Shown in pieces: positions 32,080 through 41,431 of a stretch of 64,000 nt of DNA. Numbering within the stretch: position 1 is the first letter of the stretch; each line of letters opens with the position of its first letter. Where the stretch lies: NCBI RefSeq assembly GCF_036206005.1, contig NZ_CP108143.1:6415501-6479500 (forward strand), written 5' to 3'. Source of the DNA: Streptomyces sp. NBC_00178. Lineage in GTDB: Bacteria; Actinomycetota; Actinomycetes; Streptomycetales; Streptomycetaceae. The notes beneath the pieces were generated by a model. That model was not told where the DNA came from, did not search any database, and worked only from the letters and a program-made list of their open reading frames with translations. Both the position numbers and the translations under genes were made by a program.

Positions 32080-33620
32080 GCACGTTCCTCGGCATGCCCG
32101 CCGCCCCGCCCCGCTCGCCGTACGGCACGGGAAACCTGCGCGGGGAGCGCACGTTCCCCCAGGCGGCACGCGACGAGCTGCGCAACGAGCAGCTGCGCCA
32201 AAACCTCGGCAGGGCCACCCGCACCATCAGGGCCAAACGGCTGCACGTCACCGGCGAACTCCCCGACTGGGAGGCCCTGCGCGACGCCGGATCGGCCGTC
32301 AAGACGGACACCATGAACCGGCTCCCCGACCTCCTGGAGGAGCTGGAACGCAACGTCACCGAACGCGGCGGCACCGTCCACTGGGCGCGTGACGGTGCCG
32401 AGGCCAACGAGATCGTCACCCGGCTCATCAGGCAGACCGGCAGCAGCGACGTCATCAAGGTGAAGTCCATGGCCACGCAGGAGATCGGCCTCAACGAACA
32501 CCTCGAGGCGGCGGGCATCACACCGTACGAGACCGACCTCGCCGAGCTCATCGTGCAGCTCGCCGACGACAAGCCGTCGCACATCCTCGTGCCCGCGATC
32601 CACCGCAACCGCGACGAGATCCGGCAGATCTTCCTCGACGAGATCCCGGGTGTCGACCCCGGACTCGACAATGTGCCCGCCCATTTGGCGGCCACCGCCC
32701 GCACCTACCTGCGCGAGAAGTTCATGACGACGCGGGTGGCCGTGTCCGGCGCCAACTTCGGCATCGCGGAGACCGGCACCCTCGCCGTCGTCGAGTCCGA
32801 GGGCAACGGCCGCATGTGTCTGACCCTGCCCGACACCCTCATCACCGTCATGGGCATCGAGAAGGTCCTGCCGCGCTATCAGGACCTGGAAGTGTTCCTG
32901 CAGTTGCTGCCGCGCTCCTCGACCGGGGAGCGGATGAACCCGTACACCTCGATGTGGACGGGGGTGACCCCGGGCGACGGGCCGCAGAACTTCCACCTGG
33001 TCCTCCTCGACAACGGCCGTACCGCGGCGCTCGCCGACGCGATCGGCCGTGAGGCACTGAACTGCATCCGCTGCTCGGCCTGCCTGAACGTCTGCCCCGT
33101 GTACGAGCGGGCCGGCGGCCATGCCTACGGATCGACGTATCCGGGACCGATCGGCGCGGTCCTCACCCCCCAGCTCGCGGGCATGCACGCGGCCAAGGAC
33201 GACCCGAACAGCTCGCTGCCGTACGCCTCCAGCCTCTGCGGTGCCTGCTTCGACGCCTGCCCCGTCAAGATCGACATTCCCTCGATGCTCGTCGAACTGC
33301 GCCACCAGCACACCGAGGAGTCGGGCGCGACCGCCGAGAAGCTGGCCATGAAGGCGGCGGCAGCGGTGATGAGCAGGCCCAGGCTGTTCACGGCGGCGCA
33401 GAAGGCCGCCGCACTCGGCCGGGTCGCCGGCGGGCGGGACGGGACGATCACCCGCCTGCCCGCCCCGTTCGACGGATGGAGCGACAGCCGCGACACCGCG
33501 GCCCCGCCCAGGCAGTCGTTCCGCTCGTGGTTCGCGTCGGCCGAGGGGGAGGCCGCCATGCGCGCCGCCGCCGACGAGGGTGCCCGCGACACCGCCCAGG
33601 ACCAGAAGGAGGACCGGTGA
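32076..33620 (+). CDS. lutB: Lactate utilisation protein B (ferredoxin-type)
   Basis: ATG 32076 overlaps the lutA stop; the product has 514 residues. The large LUD domain (about 50-320) has VSGANFGIAETGTLAVVESE, and a double ferredoxin-like region follows with CIRCSACLNVCPVY and CGACFDACPVKID, each a CX2CX2CX3CP motif for a [4Fe-4S] cluster. The C-terminal part is DUF3390-like (LFTAAQKAA...PFDGWSDSRD). It passes electrons from lactate oxidation to the respiratory chain. The protein is slightly longer than the B. subtilis one, at the N-terminus (PAAPPRSPYGTGNLRGERTF). Confidence 0.95.
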   Translation: MSTFLGMPAAPPRSPYGTGNLRGERTFPQAARDELRNEQLRQNLGRATRTIRAKRLHVTGELPDWEALRDAGSAVKTDTMNRLPDLLEELERNVTERGGTVHWARDGAEANEIVTRLIRQTGSSDVIKVKSMATQEIGLNEHLEAAGITPYETDLAELIVQLADDKPSHILVPAIHRNRDEIRQIFLDEIPGVDPGLDNVPAHLAATARTYLREKFMTTRVAVSGANFGIAETGTLAVVESEGNGRMCLTLPDTLITVMGIEKVLPRYQDLEVFLQLLPRSSTGERMNPYTSMWTGVTPGDGPQNFHLVLLDNGRTAALADAIGREALNCIRCSACLNVCPVYERAGGHAYGSTYPGPIGAVLTPQLAGMHAAKDDPNSSLPYASSLCGACFDACPVKIDIPSMLVELRHQHTEESGATAEKLAMKAAAAVMSRPRLFTAAQKAAALGRVAGGRDGTITRLPAPFDGWSDSRDTAAPPRQSFRSWFASAEGEAAMRAAADEGARDTAQDQKEDR

Positions 33621-34255
33621 CCACGACGGACGCACGCAGCACCGTGCTCGGCCGGATCAGGGACGCCCTGGCTCTCGCCCCCGCGCCCGAGGCGACGATC
33701 CCCCGCGCCTACCGCACCGGGCGTACGCTCCCCGACGACGAACGGCTCGGGCTCCTGACCGACCGACTCGTCGACTACAAGGCGCAGGTCCACCCCTGCA
33801 CCGCCGACCGCACGGCCGACGTGATCGGCGCGATCCTGCGGGAGCGCGGCGCCCGGCGCATCGGGGTGCCGTCCGGGCTGGACGAAGAGTGGCTCACCGG
33901 GTACGACGGCGAGACGCAGCGGGACTCCGCCGACATTCCCGCACCGTCTCTCGACGCGCTGGACGGGGTCGTGACGGCCTCGGCGGTCACCTGCGCCGAG
34001 ACCGGCACCATCTTCCTGGACGGGGCACCGGATCAGGGCAGGCGGGCGCTGTCACTCGTACCCGACCTGCATGTGTGCGTCGTCGACCTCTCCTCCGTCG
34101 TGGCCGGGGTGCCTGAGGCGGTGGCCAGGCTGGTGCCGGAGCGGCCGACCACCCTGATCAGCGGGCCTTCGGCCACCTCCGACATCGAGCTGGAACGCGT
34201 GGAGGGCGTGCACGGCCCCCGTACGCTCGCGGTGGTGATCCGCACCGACGTGTAG
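33617..34255 (+). CDS. lutC: Lactate utilisation protein C (LUD domain)
   Basis: GTG 33617 overlaps the lutB stop as GTGA; the product has 212 residues. It is a single LUD domain: RIGVPSGLDEEWL, VTASAVTCAETGTIFLDGAP (the AETGT motif shared with LutB) and SATSDIELERVEGVHGPR, which ends almost all LutC proteins. It completes the lactate oxidation complex. The operon ends here; a paired region lies between its stop and the convergent reductase gene. No lactate permease is in this operon. Confidence 0.93.
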   Translation: MTTTDARSTVLGRIRDALALAPAPEATIPRAYRTGRTLPDDERLGLLTDRLVDYKAQVHPCTADRTADVIGAILRERGARRIGVPSGLDEEWLTGYDGETQRDSADIPAPSLDALDGVVTASAVTCAETGTIFLDGAPDQGRRALSLVPDLHVCVVDLSSVVAGVPEAVARLVPERPTTLISGPSATSDIELERVEGVHGPRTLAVVIRTDV

Positions 34256-34278
34256 GCACGCCCTGGCACGGCCGGGCC

Positions 34279-34341
34279 CCGGCAGGTGACACCGTGTCAC
34301 TCACCGGCCCCGCGCCCGCGGGTCACCGCGTCACCTGCCGG
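34279..34341. terminator. Long inverted repeat between lutC and the RibD-like gene
   Basis: CCGGCAGGTGAC (34279-34290) pairs with GTCACCTGCCGG (34330-34341). The enclosed bases contain a second hairpin, GTGACACCGTGTCAC (34286-34300). The right arm covers the last codons of the convergent gene. It may stop both transcripts. Confidence 0.5.
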
Positions 34342-34912
34342 TCCCGTCCCCGCGCGTCACCCGGTAGCGGAGGTAGACGACGCCGGCGTCGAAGGGACGT
34401 GTCTCGACGAGTTCCAGGTCGACCCGGCGCTCGTGCCGGGGGAAGAACGGGATGCCGCCTCCGACCAGAACCGGGTAGACCATGGCCTGGTACTCGTCGA
34501 TCAGGTCCAGCGCGGCGGCATCGGCGGCGAGGGACGCGCCGCCGATCGCGATGTCACCGTCACCCGGCGCCGCCCGCAGCCGCCCGATCTCCTCCGCCAG
34601 ACCGCCGGAGGCCAGACGGGCGTTGCCCTGCACCGTCGACAGCGTGGTGGAGAAGACCACCTTCGGCAGCGGCTTCCAGAGCGAGGTCCACTCGCGCATC
34701 GCGTCGTCGAGTCCGGGATCCTGGTCGGCGGTCTCCCAGTACAGCATCGTCTCGTAGAGCCGCCGGCCCAGCAGGTGGGTGCCGATCTTCCGTACGTCGT
34801 CGATCCAGAAACGGAAGACCTCAGGGTCGGGATCCGTCCAGTCGAAGGTGCCGTCCGGTCCCACGATGTAGCCGTCCAGGGAGACGCCCATGGAGTAGGT
34901 CACGTTGCGCAT
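34331..34912 (-). CDS. Dihydrofolate reductase family (RibD C-terminal domain) protein
   Basis: The 193-residue protein starts at ATG 34912 (AGGAGGAC upstream on the reverse strand). It shows the RibD_C/DHFR fold: YSMGVSLDGYIVGPDGTFDW, then THLLGRRLYETMLYWE, KVVFSTTLSTVQGNARL, and GDGDIAIGGASLAADAAALDLIDEY. YPVLVGGGIPFF is the usual strand near the end. These small proteins bind NADPH and reduce pteridine-like or other compounds; the exact reaction is unknown for this branch, which is common in streptomycetes. It is a lone gene. Confidence 0.88.
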   Translation of the reverse strand: MRNVTYSMGVSLDGYIVGPDGTFDWTDPDPEVFRFWIDDVRKIGTHLLGRRLYETMLYWETADQDPGLDDAMREWTSLWKPLPKVVFSTTLSTVQGNARLASGGLAEEIGRLRAAPGDGDIAIGGASLAADAAALDLIDEYQAMVYPVLVGGGIPFFPRHERRVDLELVETRPFDAGVVYLRYRVTRGDGTGR

Positions 34913-35077
34913 CAGAAGTCCTCCTCGGTCCTGGTCCGACAGTACGGGCGCCGGGCGGCGGCCGCCGCAGGACTCGTCACGGCTCGCGGGACTCCCCGGA
35001 TCCGTCCGTCTTCCGGGAGCGGTCTCCTCGGGGGGCGGGCGGACACGGGTGCCGGACGCGGCGGCCGGGACCCGTGC

Positions 35078-36970
35078 CTACGGCGCGTGGGTCACCTCCA
35101 GCGGCGCGAGGGCGACGCGGGTGACCGCGCCGTCGTCCGCCCAACGCACGGTCACCGTCTCCTCGTTCACCTCCACCGCGCCCACCGCCGCGCCGAGGGG
35201 GCCGGCCTCCGGCTCGGCCGTGAGCGAGGCGAGCGCCACCAGCACCTGCGTACCCTCCACCTCGGCGGCCAGCCGGGGCAGCAGCGCCCACGGCGTGAAC
35301 GCCGTGCCCTGCGGCGCCCGTACGGTCTCCTCCTCGGCCCAGCCGTGCAGCGGGTGGAGAGCCGAGCGCACCGTGCCCGCAGGGTCCGCCGCCCACCCGG
35401 TCTGTTCGGCCCGGGCACCCGCCGGGGCGCCGATGACCCGGTGCACCCGCAGTTCGTACCGCCCCCGGACCACGGTCACGCTCTCCACCCGCAGCCCCGG
35501 TGCGGTGGGCGCGCCCTCCGGGAAGACGGGGGTGTGCCAGGACGCCGCCCAGCCCCAGCCGTCCCCGTGCCCCGCGCCCCGCGGGTGGATACGCACCCGC
35601 CGGCTGCGCGAGCTCCCGACCCGGATCGCCAGGTGGTTGTCCGCGGCGTTGCCGGACGCCGTCGGGCCGGTAACCGTCGAGTACGCGAGCCGGGCGTAGA
35701 GCGGGTCCGACACCTGCGCCGTCTCGCCCTCATGGGGCCGGACGTGGTCGCTGCCGTGGTTGTGCAGCCGCACGATGCCGTCCGACCGTGTGGACTGCAC
35801 CAGCAGCCCCGGCGACGGCAGGGAGAGCACCCGGTCCGGGCCTTCGCTGGGCGCGGGTTCCTCGGGCGCGGTCCACAGGGGGTGCTCCGGCGGGGCGAGC
35901 AGCGCCACGAACGCCTTCGACGCCCAGTACGGCGACGAGGGACCCGAGTACTCCTGGAGCGTGGCGTCGTGCGGGCCGTGCCATCCCAGGCTGAGCATGC
36001 CGTCGTCCCCGGCGGCACCTCGCTCCAGGAAGTACCTGAGCGAGCCGCTGATCAGCCGGCGCGAGACGCCGGGGGACAGCGGCGTGTGACCGGTGACCGC
36101 GCCCATCGCGACGGCCGCGCCCGCCGCGAAACGGTAGGTGAGCGAGCGGCCGAAGTGCATGGGGGCACCGTCCGCGCCGAACATCAGCGAGAAGCTCTCC
36201 AGATGCTCGCGCAGGCGCGCGCCGTGGGGTGCGGACAGCTCCGCCTCCCCGGACAGGTACCCGTCCAGGACGGGATACAGGTGCAGCGCCCAGCCGTTGT
36301 AGTGGTCGAAGGCCCGCCCGTCCCCGTCGGAGTACCAGCCCTCGCCGCGGTACCACCCCTCCAGCAGGTCCAGCGCCCGCTGCCGCGCCCGGGCGGTCTC
36401 CCCGTCGCCCCGGCCGACCGATTCGAGGAAGCCGGCCACGGAGTAGGGGAAGAGGTACCAGTTGTTCGGGGCGGGGGTGTGCCGCAGCGCGCCGCGCAGC
36501 CACTCCTCCGTCCGGTCCTGGGCGCCGGCGTCCAGCCGGTCCCACAGCCAGGGCCGGGTGAGCCGCAGGCCGATGGCGACGGACGCGGACTCGACCATCG
36601 GCTGCCCGAACACGGTGTGATCCTCGATCAGGGGCCACGACTCGGTGTCGTCCCTCCCGGCGGTGCGGGTCCCGGCGGTGAGGCCGTCGGCGTAACGCTC
36701 CAGCCGGTTGTGCGGGTCCTTGCCGTCCGCGCCCGCGACCCGGAAGGCGGCGGTGAGGAACGTGCGCGCGTAGCCCTCCAGGCCGTCGGAGCGGACACCG
36801 GAGCGTGACGGGCGCCCCGGCAGGTCGAGCATGGCGCCGCCGGGGGTGGCCCACGTCCAGGCGGCGTCCAGCAGCCCGTCCGCCGCCGCCTCCCAGTGCG
36901 CCCGGGTGAAGCCGGTGTACGGGCTCGAATCACGGTCCTCGGAGGGGAGTGGAAAGGGAGTGGAGGTCAT
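35078..36970 (-). CDS. DUF2264 protein, possible glycoside hydrolase
   Basis: The 630-residue protein starts at ATG 36970, overlapping the upstream stop. The N-terminal 400 residues match DUF2264: YTGFTRAHWEAAADGLLDAA, LEGYARTFLTAAFRVAG, NNWYLFPYSVAGFLESVG and WYSDGDGRAFDHYNGWALHLY, an alpha/alpha-barrel pattern with conserved aromatic and acidic residues. A C-terminal beta-rich part follows (about 400-630). DUF2264 proteins have been linked, as I recall, to glycoside hydrolase family 154 (beta-glucuronidase activity). There is no signal peptide, so it should act on an imported sugar. Its place as last gene of an ABC sugar-import operon agrees. Confidence 0.85.
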   Translation of the reverse strand: MTSTPFPLPSEDRDSSPYTGFTRAHWEAAADGLLDAAWTWATPGGAMLDLPGRPSRSGVRSDGLEGYARTFLTAAFRVAGADGKDPHNRLERYADGLTAGTRTAGRDDTESWPLIEDHTVFGQPMVESASVAIGLRLTRPWLWDRLDAGAQDRTEEWLRGALRHTPAPNNWYLFPYSVAGFLESVGRGDGETARARQRALDLLEGWYRGEGWYSDGDGRAFDHYNGWALHLYPVLDGYLSGEAELSAPHGARLREHLESFSLMFGADGAPMHFGRSLTYRFAAGAAVAMGAVTGHTPLSPGVSRRLISGSLRYFLERGAAGDDGMLSLGWHGPHDATLQEYSGPSSPYWASKAFVALLAPPEHPLWTAPEEPAPSEGPDRVLSLPSPGLLVQSTRSDGIVRLHNHGSDHVRPHEGETAQVSDPLYARLAYSTVTGPTASGNAADNHLAIRVGSSRSRRVRIHPRGAGHGDGWGWAASWHTPVFPEGAPTAPGLRVESVTVVRGRYELRVHRVIGAPAGARAEQTGWAADPAGTVRSALHPLHGWAEEETVRAPQGTAFTPWALLPRLAAEVEGTQVLVALASLTAEPEAGPLGAAVGAVEVNEETVTVRWADDGAVTRVALAPLEVTHAP

Positions 36971-37995
36971 GCGAGGAATGCCAGCCTTTCGCGTCGTACG
37001 GGATGGGCGAAGCCGTCGCCCGCAGCCCAGCGGGCGACCTCACCGACGGCCAGGTCGGCCAGCCGCCGCAGTTCGTTGCCCTGGGACCCCGCGAGGTGGG
37101 GGGTGAGCAGGGCGTTGTCGCAGTCCCACAGCGGATGGTCCGCCGGCAGCGGGTCGGGGTCCGTGACGTCGAGCACCGCCCTGATCCGTTCGGCCCGCAG
37201 TACGTCGGTGAGGGCCTCCTGGTCGACGACCGCACCCCGGGAGGTGTTGACGAGGACGGCGTCGGGCCGCATCGAGGTGAGCAGGTCCCGGCTCACCAGC
37301 CCCGTCGTCGCGGGCAGCAGGGGCGTGTGGACGCTCACCACGTCGCTCCCGGCGAACAGGGCGGGCAGGCCGACGGGGTGGGCGCCCAGCGCGGCCGCCT
37401 CGGCGTCCGTGACGTACGGGTCGTGCAGCAGGATCCGCAGGTCGTAGGGGCGCAGGAGGTCGATCACCCGCCTGCCGATCAGGGAGGCGGACAGGATGCC
37501 CACCGTGCGCCGGTAGTTGCCCACGTCGGGGGGTGTGGCGAGCCAGACGTCGCGTGCCCGGGTGGCGCGGTAGTCGCGGGCCCGCTCCAGGACCCGCTTG
37601 CCGGACAGCAGGATCATGGCGACGGTGTACTCCGCCACCGGCAGGGCGTTGGCCGCGGCGGCCGACGAGACCTGGACGCCCCGGTCCCAGCAGGCCTCCG
37701 TCACATGGCCGCGCACGGTGCCCGCGGTGTGGACGACGGCGCGCAGCGCCGGCGCCGCGGCCAGGACGCCGGCGTGGATCGGCGGGCAGCCCCAGCCGGT
37801 GACCAGGACCTCCGTGTCCGCGAGCACGGCACGGGCCGCTCCCGTCGTGAAGTCGTCGAGGACCGGCAGCGGCGCGAGCTCGCACACCTCGGCCAGGGAT
37901 GCCAGGGAGTCCGGGGAGAGGACGGCGGCGGCGGCGTCCGCTCCCATGGCGAGTGCGGCGCGCGGCCGGCGGTGGGCGGGGGGTGTGCTGGGCAT
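36967..37995 (-). CDS. D-2-hydroxyacid dehydrogenase family protein
   Basis: The 342-residue protein starts at ATG 37995. The NAD domain includes YRRTVGILSASLIGRRVIDL (about 158-177), where the usual GxGxxG reads G-I-L-S-A-S-L-I-G, so the second glycine is replaced; a similar change is common in this sub-branch. The catalytic Arg lies in VLVNTSRGAVVD, the Glu/Asp in LDVTDPDPLP and the His in NALLTPHLAGSQ. Such enzymes convert 2-oxo acids to D-2-hydroxy acids with NAD(P)H. Between the sugar permeases and the DUF2264 gene it probably handles an acid made from the imported sugar. Confidence 0.88.
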   Translation of the reverse strand: MPSTPPAHRRPRAALAMGADAAAAVLSPDSLASLAEVCELAPLPVLDDFTTGAARAVLADTEVLVTGWGCPPIHAGVLAAAPALRAVVHTAGTVRGHVTEACWDRGVQVSSAAAANALPVAEYTVAMILLSGKRVLERARDYRATRARDVWLATPPDVGNYRRTVGILSASLIGRRVIDLLRPYDLRILLHDPYVTDAEAAALGAHPVGLPALFAGSDVVSVHTPLLPATTGLVSRDLLTSMRPDAVLVNTSRGAVVDQEALTDVLRAERIRAVLDVTDPDPLPADHPLWDCDNALLTPHLAGSQGNELRRLADLAVGEVARWAAGDGFAHPVRRERLAFLA

Positions 37996-38032
37996 GGTTC
38001 TCCTGTGCGTTCGTCCGGGCGTTGCAATGCGG

Positions 38033-38908
38033 CTACTTGACGGCGCCCGCCGTCAGTCCGGAGCGCCAGAAGCGCTGGAGCAGGGCGAAGGCGAGGATCA
38101 GGGGCAGCACCGCGAGGAGGGAACCCATGATCACCACGGGGTAGTACTCGGGCGACACGGACGCGGCGCTGTTCCAGGTGTAGAGACCGAGGCTGACCGG
38201 ATACAGGTCCTGGTCGGAGAGCATGACCATGGGGAGGAAGAAGTTGTTCCAGATGGCCGTGAGCTGGAACAGGAACACGGTGACCAGCCCGGGCCCCAGC
38301 ATGCGGAGCGCCACCCGGAAATAGGCGGCCAGTTCGCCCGCGCCGTCCATCCGCGCGGCTTCCAGGACCTCGTCCGGCACGTACCCCTGGCTGAAGATCC
38401 GGCCGAGGTAGACCCCGAAGGGGTTGAACAGGACGGGGATGAAGACCGCCCAGAAGGTGTTCACCAGCCCGGCGCCGGACGCCATCAGGTAGAGCGGCAG
38501 GGCGAGCACCGTCTGCGGCACCATCACGGCCGCCAGGACCATTCCGAACAGCTTCTCCTTGTGGGCGAACCGGTACTTGTCGAACGCGTAGCCGCACGCG
38601 ACGCTGATCAGCGCGCCGAGCGCGGCCCCCACCACCGCGTACAGCAGGCTGTTGCCGTACCAGCGCCCGTACAGCCCGCCGTCGATGGCGAACAGGTCCT
38701 TCATGTTCCGTACGAAGGAGAAGTCGCCCAGCGACAGGATGTTGCTGCTGAACAGCGCGTCCCGGTCCTTGGCGGAGGCGAGCACCAGCCACAGGACGGG
38801 GAGCAGGGTGTAGAGCACGGACACGAACACCACGAGGTTGACGACGGAGCGCCCGAGCAGCCGGGGACGCAGCGGCGGGACGGTACGGGATGCGGTCGGC
38901 GCGCTCAT
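38033..38908 (-). CDS. Carbohydrate ABC transporter permease (MalG/LacG type)
   Basis: ATG 38908 overlaps the previous stop as ATGA; the product has 291 residues. Six membrane segments can be traced, starting with VVNLVVFVSVLYTLLPVLWL. The EAA loop for contact with the ATPase is EAARMDGAGELAAYFRVALRM (in the family form EAA-x3-G-x9-I/L-x-LP, here ending in MLGPGL). It forms the membrane channel with the next permease. No ATPase gene is in the operon; the shared MsiK ATPase encoded elsewhere in streptomycetes would be expected to serve it. Confidence 0.93.
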   Translation of the reverse strand: MSAPTASRTVPPLRPRLLGRSVVNLVVFVSVLYTLLPVLWLVLASAKDRDALFSSNILSLGDFSFVRNMKDLFAIDGGLYGRWYGNSLLYAVVGAALGALISVACGYAFDKYRFAHKEKLFGMVLAAVMVPQTVLALPLYLMASGAGLVNTFWAVFIPVLFNPFGVYLGRIFSQGYVPDEVLEAARMDGAGELAAYFRVALRMLGPGLVTVFLFQLTAIWNNFFLPMVMLSDQDLYPVSLGLYTWNSAASVSPEYYPVVIMGSLLAVLPLILAFALLQRFWRSGLTAGAVK

Positions 38909-39912
38909 CGGGCGCCCTCCTCGGCTGCGTCGGAGCGGTTGGTCCAGCGGGTGACGCCGTAGGAGAGGGCGATCGTGAACAGCAGCAGGATCACCGAGGC
39001 GGCCGCCGCGAGACCGTAGTTGTTGCGGGTGAAGGCGGCGTCGTAGATGTACATGCTGGGTGAGAAGCGGGAGTTGATCATCGGGGTGGACTGGCTCAGC
39101 AGCATCGGCTCGGTGAAGAGCTGGAGCGCGAAGATCAGGGTGAACATGGCGACCATCACGATCGACGACCGCACCAGCGGGGCCTTGACCCGCAGCGCGG
39201 TACGGACCGGGCCCGCTCCGTCGACGACCGCCGCCTCGATCACCTCGCGGGGCACGGCCTGCAGGGCTGCGTAGAAGACGACCATGTTGTAGCCCAGGTT
39301 GCTCCACAGGGCGATGTTCACGATGGACGGGAGCACCGTGTGCACCCCGAGGAAGTCGACGGTGATGTCGGCCCCGGCGAGCAGGTCGATCACCGGGCTG
39401 ATGCCGGGGGTGTAGAGGTACAGCCAGATCAGGGCGGCGATGATGCCCGGCACGGCGTGCGGCAGGAAGAGCGAGAGCTGGACGGTGGCCCGGAGGCGGA
39501 CCACGCCGGAGTCCAGCAGCAGTGCGAGGGCGAGCGCGCCGGTCACCATCAGGGGGATGTAGACCAGGCAGTACAGGGCGACGACGCCGAGCCCGCCGAG
39601 GAAGGTCGGGTCGGCCAGGACGGCGGTGTAGTTGCGCAGCCCGGCGAAGACCGTGCGCTCCGGGCCGAAGCCGAGGCCCGGCTGGTCGTCGCTGAAGAAG
39701 CTCAGGTACACGGCGGTGGCGACCGGGATCAGGAAGACGGTCACCAGGAGGGCGAAGAACGGCGTCATCAGGACGCCGCAGGCGCCGAGTTCACGCCGCC
39801 GTGCGGACCTGCGGCCGGCCGCGGGCGCTGCCGCGGCCGGACTCCGTGGCGACGGGCGGGCGGGAGCGTCCGGCGCATCCGCCGGGACGGACACGGGGGT
39901 GGCGCTGGTCAT
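38905..39912 (-). CDS. Carbohydrate ABC transporter permease (MalF/LacF type)
   Basis: The start is placed at ATG 39912; an in-frame GTG nine bases upstream is also possible. The product has 335 residues. A 45-residue Ala/Pro-rich and basic N-terminus precedes six membrane segments, beginning with GVLMTPFFALLVTVFLIPV. The EAA loop reads EAAVVDGAGPVRTALRVKAP. NYTAVLADPTFLGGLG in the first periplasmic loop is typical of sugar permeases. It pairs with the permease encoded next, with which it overlaps by four bases. Confidence 0.92.
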   Translation of the reverse strand: MTSATPVSVPADAPDAPARPSPRSPAAAAPAAGRRSARRRELGACGVLMTPFFALLVTVFLIPVATAVYLSFFSDDQPGLGFGPERTVFAGLRNYTAVLADPTFLGGLGVVALYCLVYIPLMVTGALALALLLDSGVVRLRATVQLSLFLPHAVPGIIAALIWLYLYTPGISPVIDLLAGADITVDFLGVHTVLPSIVNIALWSNLGYNMVVFYAALQAVPREVIEAAVVDGAGPVRTALRVKAPLVRSSIVMVAMFTLIFALQLFTEPMLLSQSTPMINSRFSPSMYIYDAAFTRNNYGLAAAASVILLLFTIALSYGVTRWTNRSDAAEEGAR

Positions 39913-39960
39913 GGGTGTCACCTGCCTCTCTGCTGATGGTTACGGGATGCCGGCCGCCGG

Positions 39961-41328
39961 TCAGCTGGAGCGGCGGGTGGTCGAGAGGCCGAGTGCCTTC
40001 AGGTCGGGCATGGTGCCCTCCTGCGCCGCCCGGACCGCTCCGATGATGGAGCCCTGGCCTCCGCTCGCCCGGGCCAGTCCGTCCTTCATGAGCTTGCCGG
40101 TCGCCGTCATCCGGGGCCCCCAGATCCAGCCCGGACGGATCTTGTGCGCCTCCTGCTCGAAGAGGCTGTAGATGTCCTGGCCGCCGTAGTAGGAGCGGTC
40201 GAACGCCTGCCGGCCCACCTCGACGAGCCCCGGTGCGGCGGGGTACTGGCTGCTGGCCCCGCTGGAGAGCCGGGCGCGCAGCGCATCCGGGTGCGAGACC
40301 TGCCATTCGATGAACTCCATCGCGGCCTCGGGGTGGGCGCTGTCCTTGGTGACGGCGAACGTCGAGCCGCCGTGGGTCCCCACGCCGGGGTCGCCCGGGT
40401 CCCACTGGGGGATCGGGGCGAGCGCCCACCGGCCCTTCTGGCCGGGGCGGGCCTTCATCTGGGCGCCCGCGTCCCACGCGCCGCTGAGCCTGCTGAGGAC
40501 CAGGCCGTTGCCGATCTGCACGTCGCTGTGGCGGCTCTCCACCGCGTTCATGAAGACCAGGTCCTGATCCGTGAGCCGCTGCCAGAACGCGGCGACCCGG
40601 CGGGTCGGCGCGTCGGCCAGCGAGACGTTCCAGGCGCCGCCGGCCGTGTCGAACCACTGCGCGCCGGCCTGCCACGCGAACGCCGCGAGATGGGTGTCGC
40701 CGTCCGTCGGGAAGAGGGCCATCCGGCGCTCGGCGCTCCTGCGGCGTACGGTCCTCGCCGCGTCCTCGAAGTCCTCCCACGTCGCCGGGGCGGTGAGCCC
40801 GTACCGCTCGAAGAGGTCGGTGCGGTAGTGCAGCACCATCGGCTCTATGTCGAGCGGGACGCTGAACACGCGCTTCTCGAAGGTCGTCAGTTCCAGTGCC
40901 TGCGGCAGGAGCTTCGCGCGGAGCGCGTCGCTGACCAGGCCGGTGACGTCACGGCACACCCCGTCGATGGCGAAGCCGGGCACTTGGGGGTACTCGATGG
41001 TGGCGACGTCCGGGGCGTTGCCGGCCCGGGCCGCGTTGCTGAGCTTGGCGTAGCCGCCCTGCGCTCCCGAGGGGATCTGCTGGAAGTCGACCTGGATGCC
41101 GGAGTGTCCGCGGTTGAACGCGTCCACCACCTCCTGGCTGCCCCGGAGCGCGGACCAGAAGGTGATGCGCGTTCTCCTGCCGTTCCTGCTGTTCACGGTC
41201 CTGCCGGTACTGCTCGTACCGCCCGATCGTGTGTCCCCGCCACCGCTCCCGCAGGCGCTGAGCGCGCCCGCGAGAGGCAGTGCGGCGATCGTGGCGAGCA
41301 CGGATCGACGGCTCTGTCGACCGGGCAT
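39961..41328 (-). CDS. Sugar-binding lipoprotein of the ABC importer
   Basis: The 455-residue protein starts at ATG 41328. The signal peptide has twin arginines (RQSRRSVLATIAALPL) and a lipobox LSAC with Cys26, so it is a lipoprotein that may be exported by Tat. A Gly/Ser linker (GSGGGDTRSGGTSS) follows, then a family 1 solute-binding domain: ITFWSALRGSQEVVDAFNRG, GNAPDVATIEYPQVPGF, and the hinge regions KDSAHPEAAMEFIEWQVS. It would capture an oligosaccharide outside the membrane and hand it to the two permeases. The upstream promoter has an inverted repeat around its -35. Confidence 0.93.
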   Translation of the reverse strand: MPGRQSRRSVLATIAALPLAGALSACGSGGGDTRSGGTSSTGRTVNSRNGRRTRITFWSALRGSQEVVDAFNRGHSGIQVDFQQIPSGAQGGYAKLSNAARAGNAPDVATIEYPQVPGFAIDGVCRDVTGLVSDALRAKLLPQALELTTFEKRVFSVPLDIEPMVLHYRTDLFERYGLTAPATWEDFEDAARTVRRRSAERRMALFPTDGDTHLAAFAWQAGAQWFDTAGGAWNVSLADAPTRRVAAFWQRLTDQDLVFMNAVESRHSDVQIGNGLVLSRLSGAWDAGAQMKARPGQKGRWALAPIPQWDPGDPGVGTHGGSTFAVTKDSAHPEAAMEFIEWQVSHPDALRARLSSGASSQYPAAPGLVEVGRQAFDRSYYGGQDIYSLFEQEAHKIRPGWIWGPRMTATGKLMKDGLARASGGQGSIIGAVRAAQEGTMPDLKALGLSTTRRSS

Positions 41329-41364
41329 GTGTGCCTCCCGCGGCTCTGGTTCGAGACACGGGGA

Positions 41365-41404
41365 ATACTGATCGGCTGATCGATAGCGGTCAATAGATCG
41401 ATCA
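41365..41404 (-). promoter_or_regulatory. Promoter of the ABC importer operon with flanking inverted repeat
   Basis: On the minus strand TTGACC (41393-41388) and CAGTAT (41370-41365) are separated by 17 bases. TGATCGAT (41377-41384) and ATCGATCA (41397-41404) form a perfect 8-bp inverted repeat that brackets the -35. A bound dimer would block RNA polymerase. The binding protein gene starts 37 bases downstream. Confidence 0.72.
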
Positions 41405-41419
41405 AAAGAAGATTGAAGT

Positions 41420-41431
41420 GTTCAAACGATC
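41420..41431. promoter_or_regulatory. Operator-like site GTTC-n4-GATC at the end of the regulator gene
   Basis: GTTCAAACGATC shares ten bases (GTTCAAACGA) with the reverse strand of the site at 42572-42583 in front of the regulator gene. It lies 27 bases beyond the -35 of the importer promoter and overlaps the regulator stop codon. Confidence 0.45.
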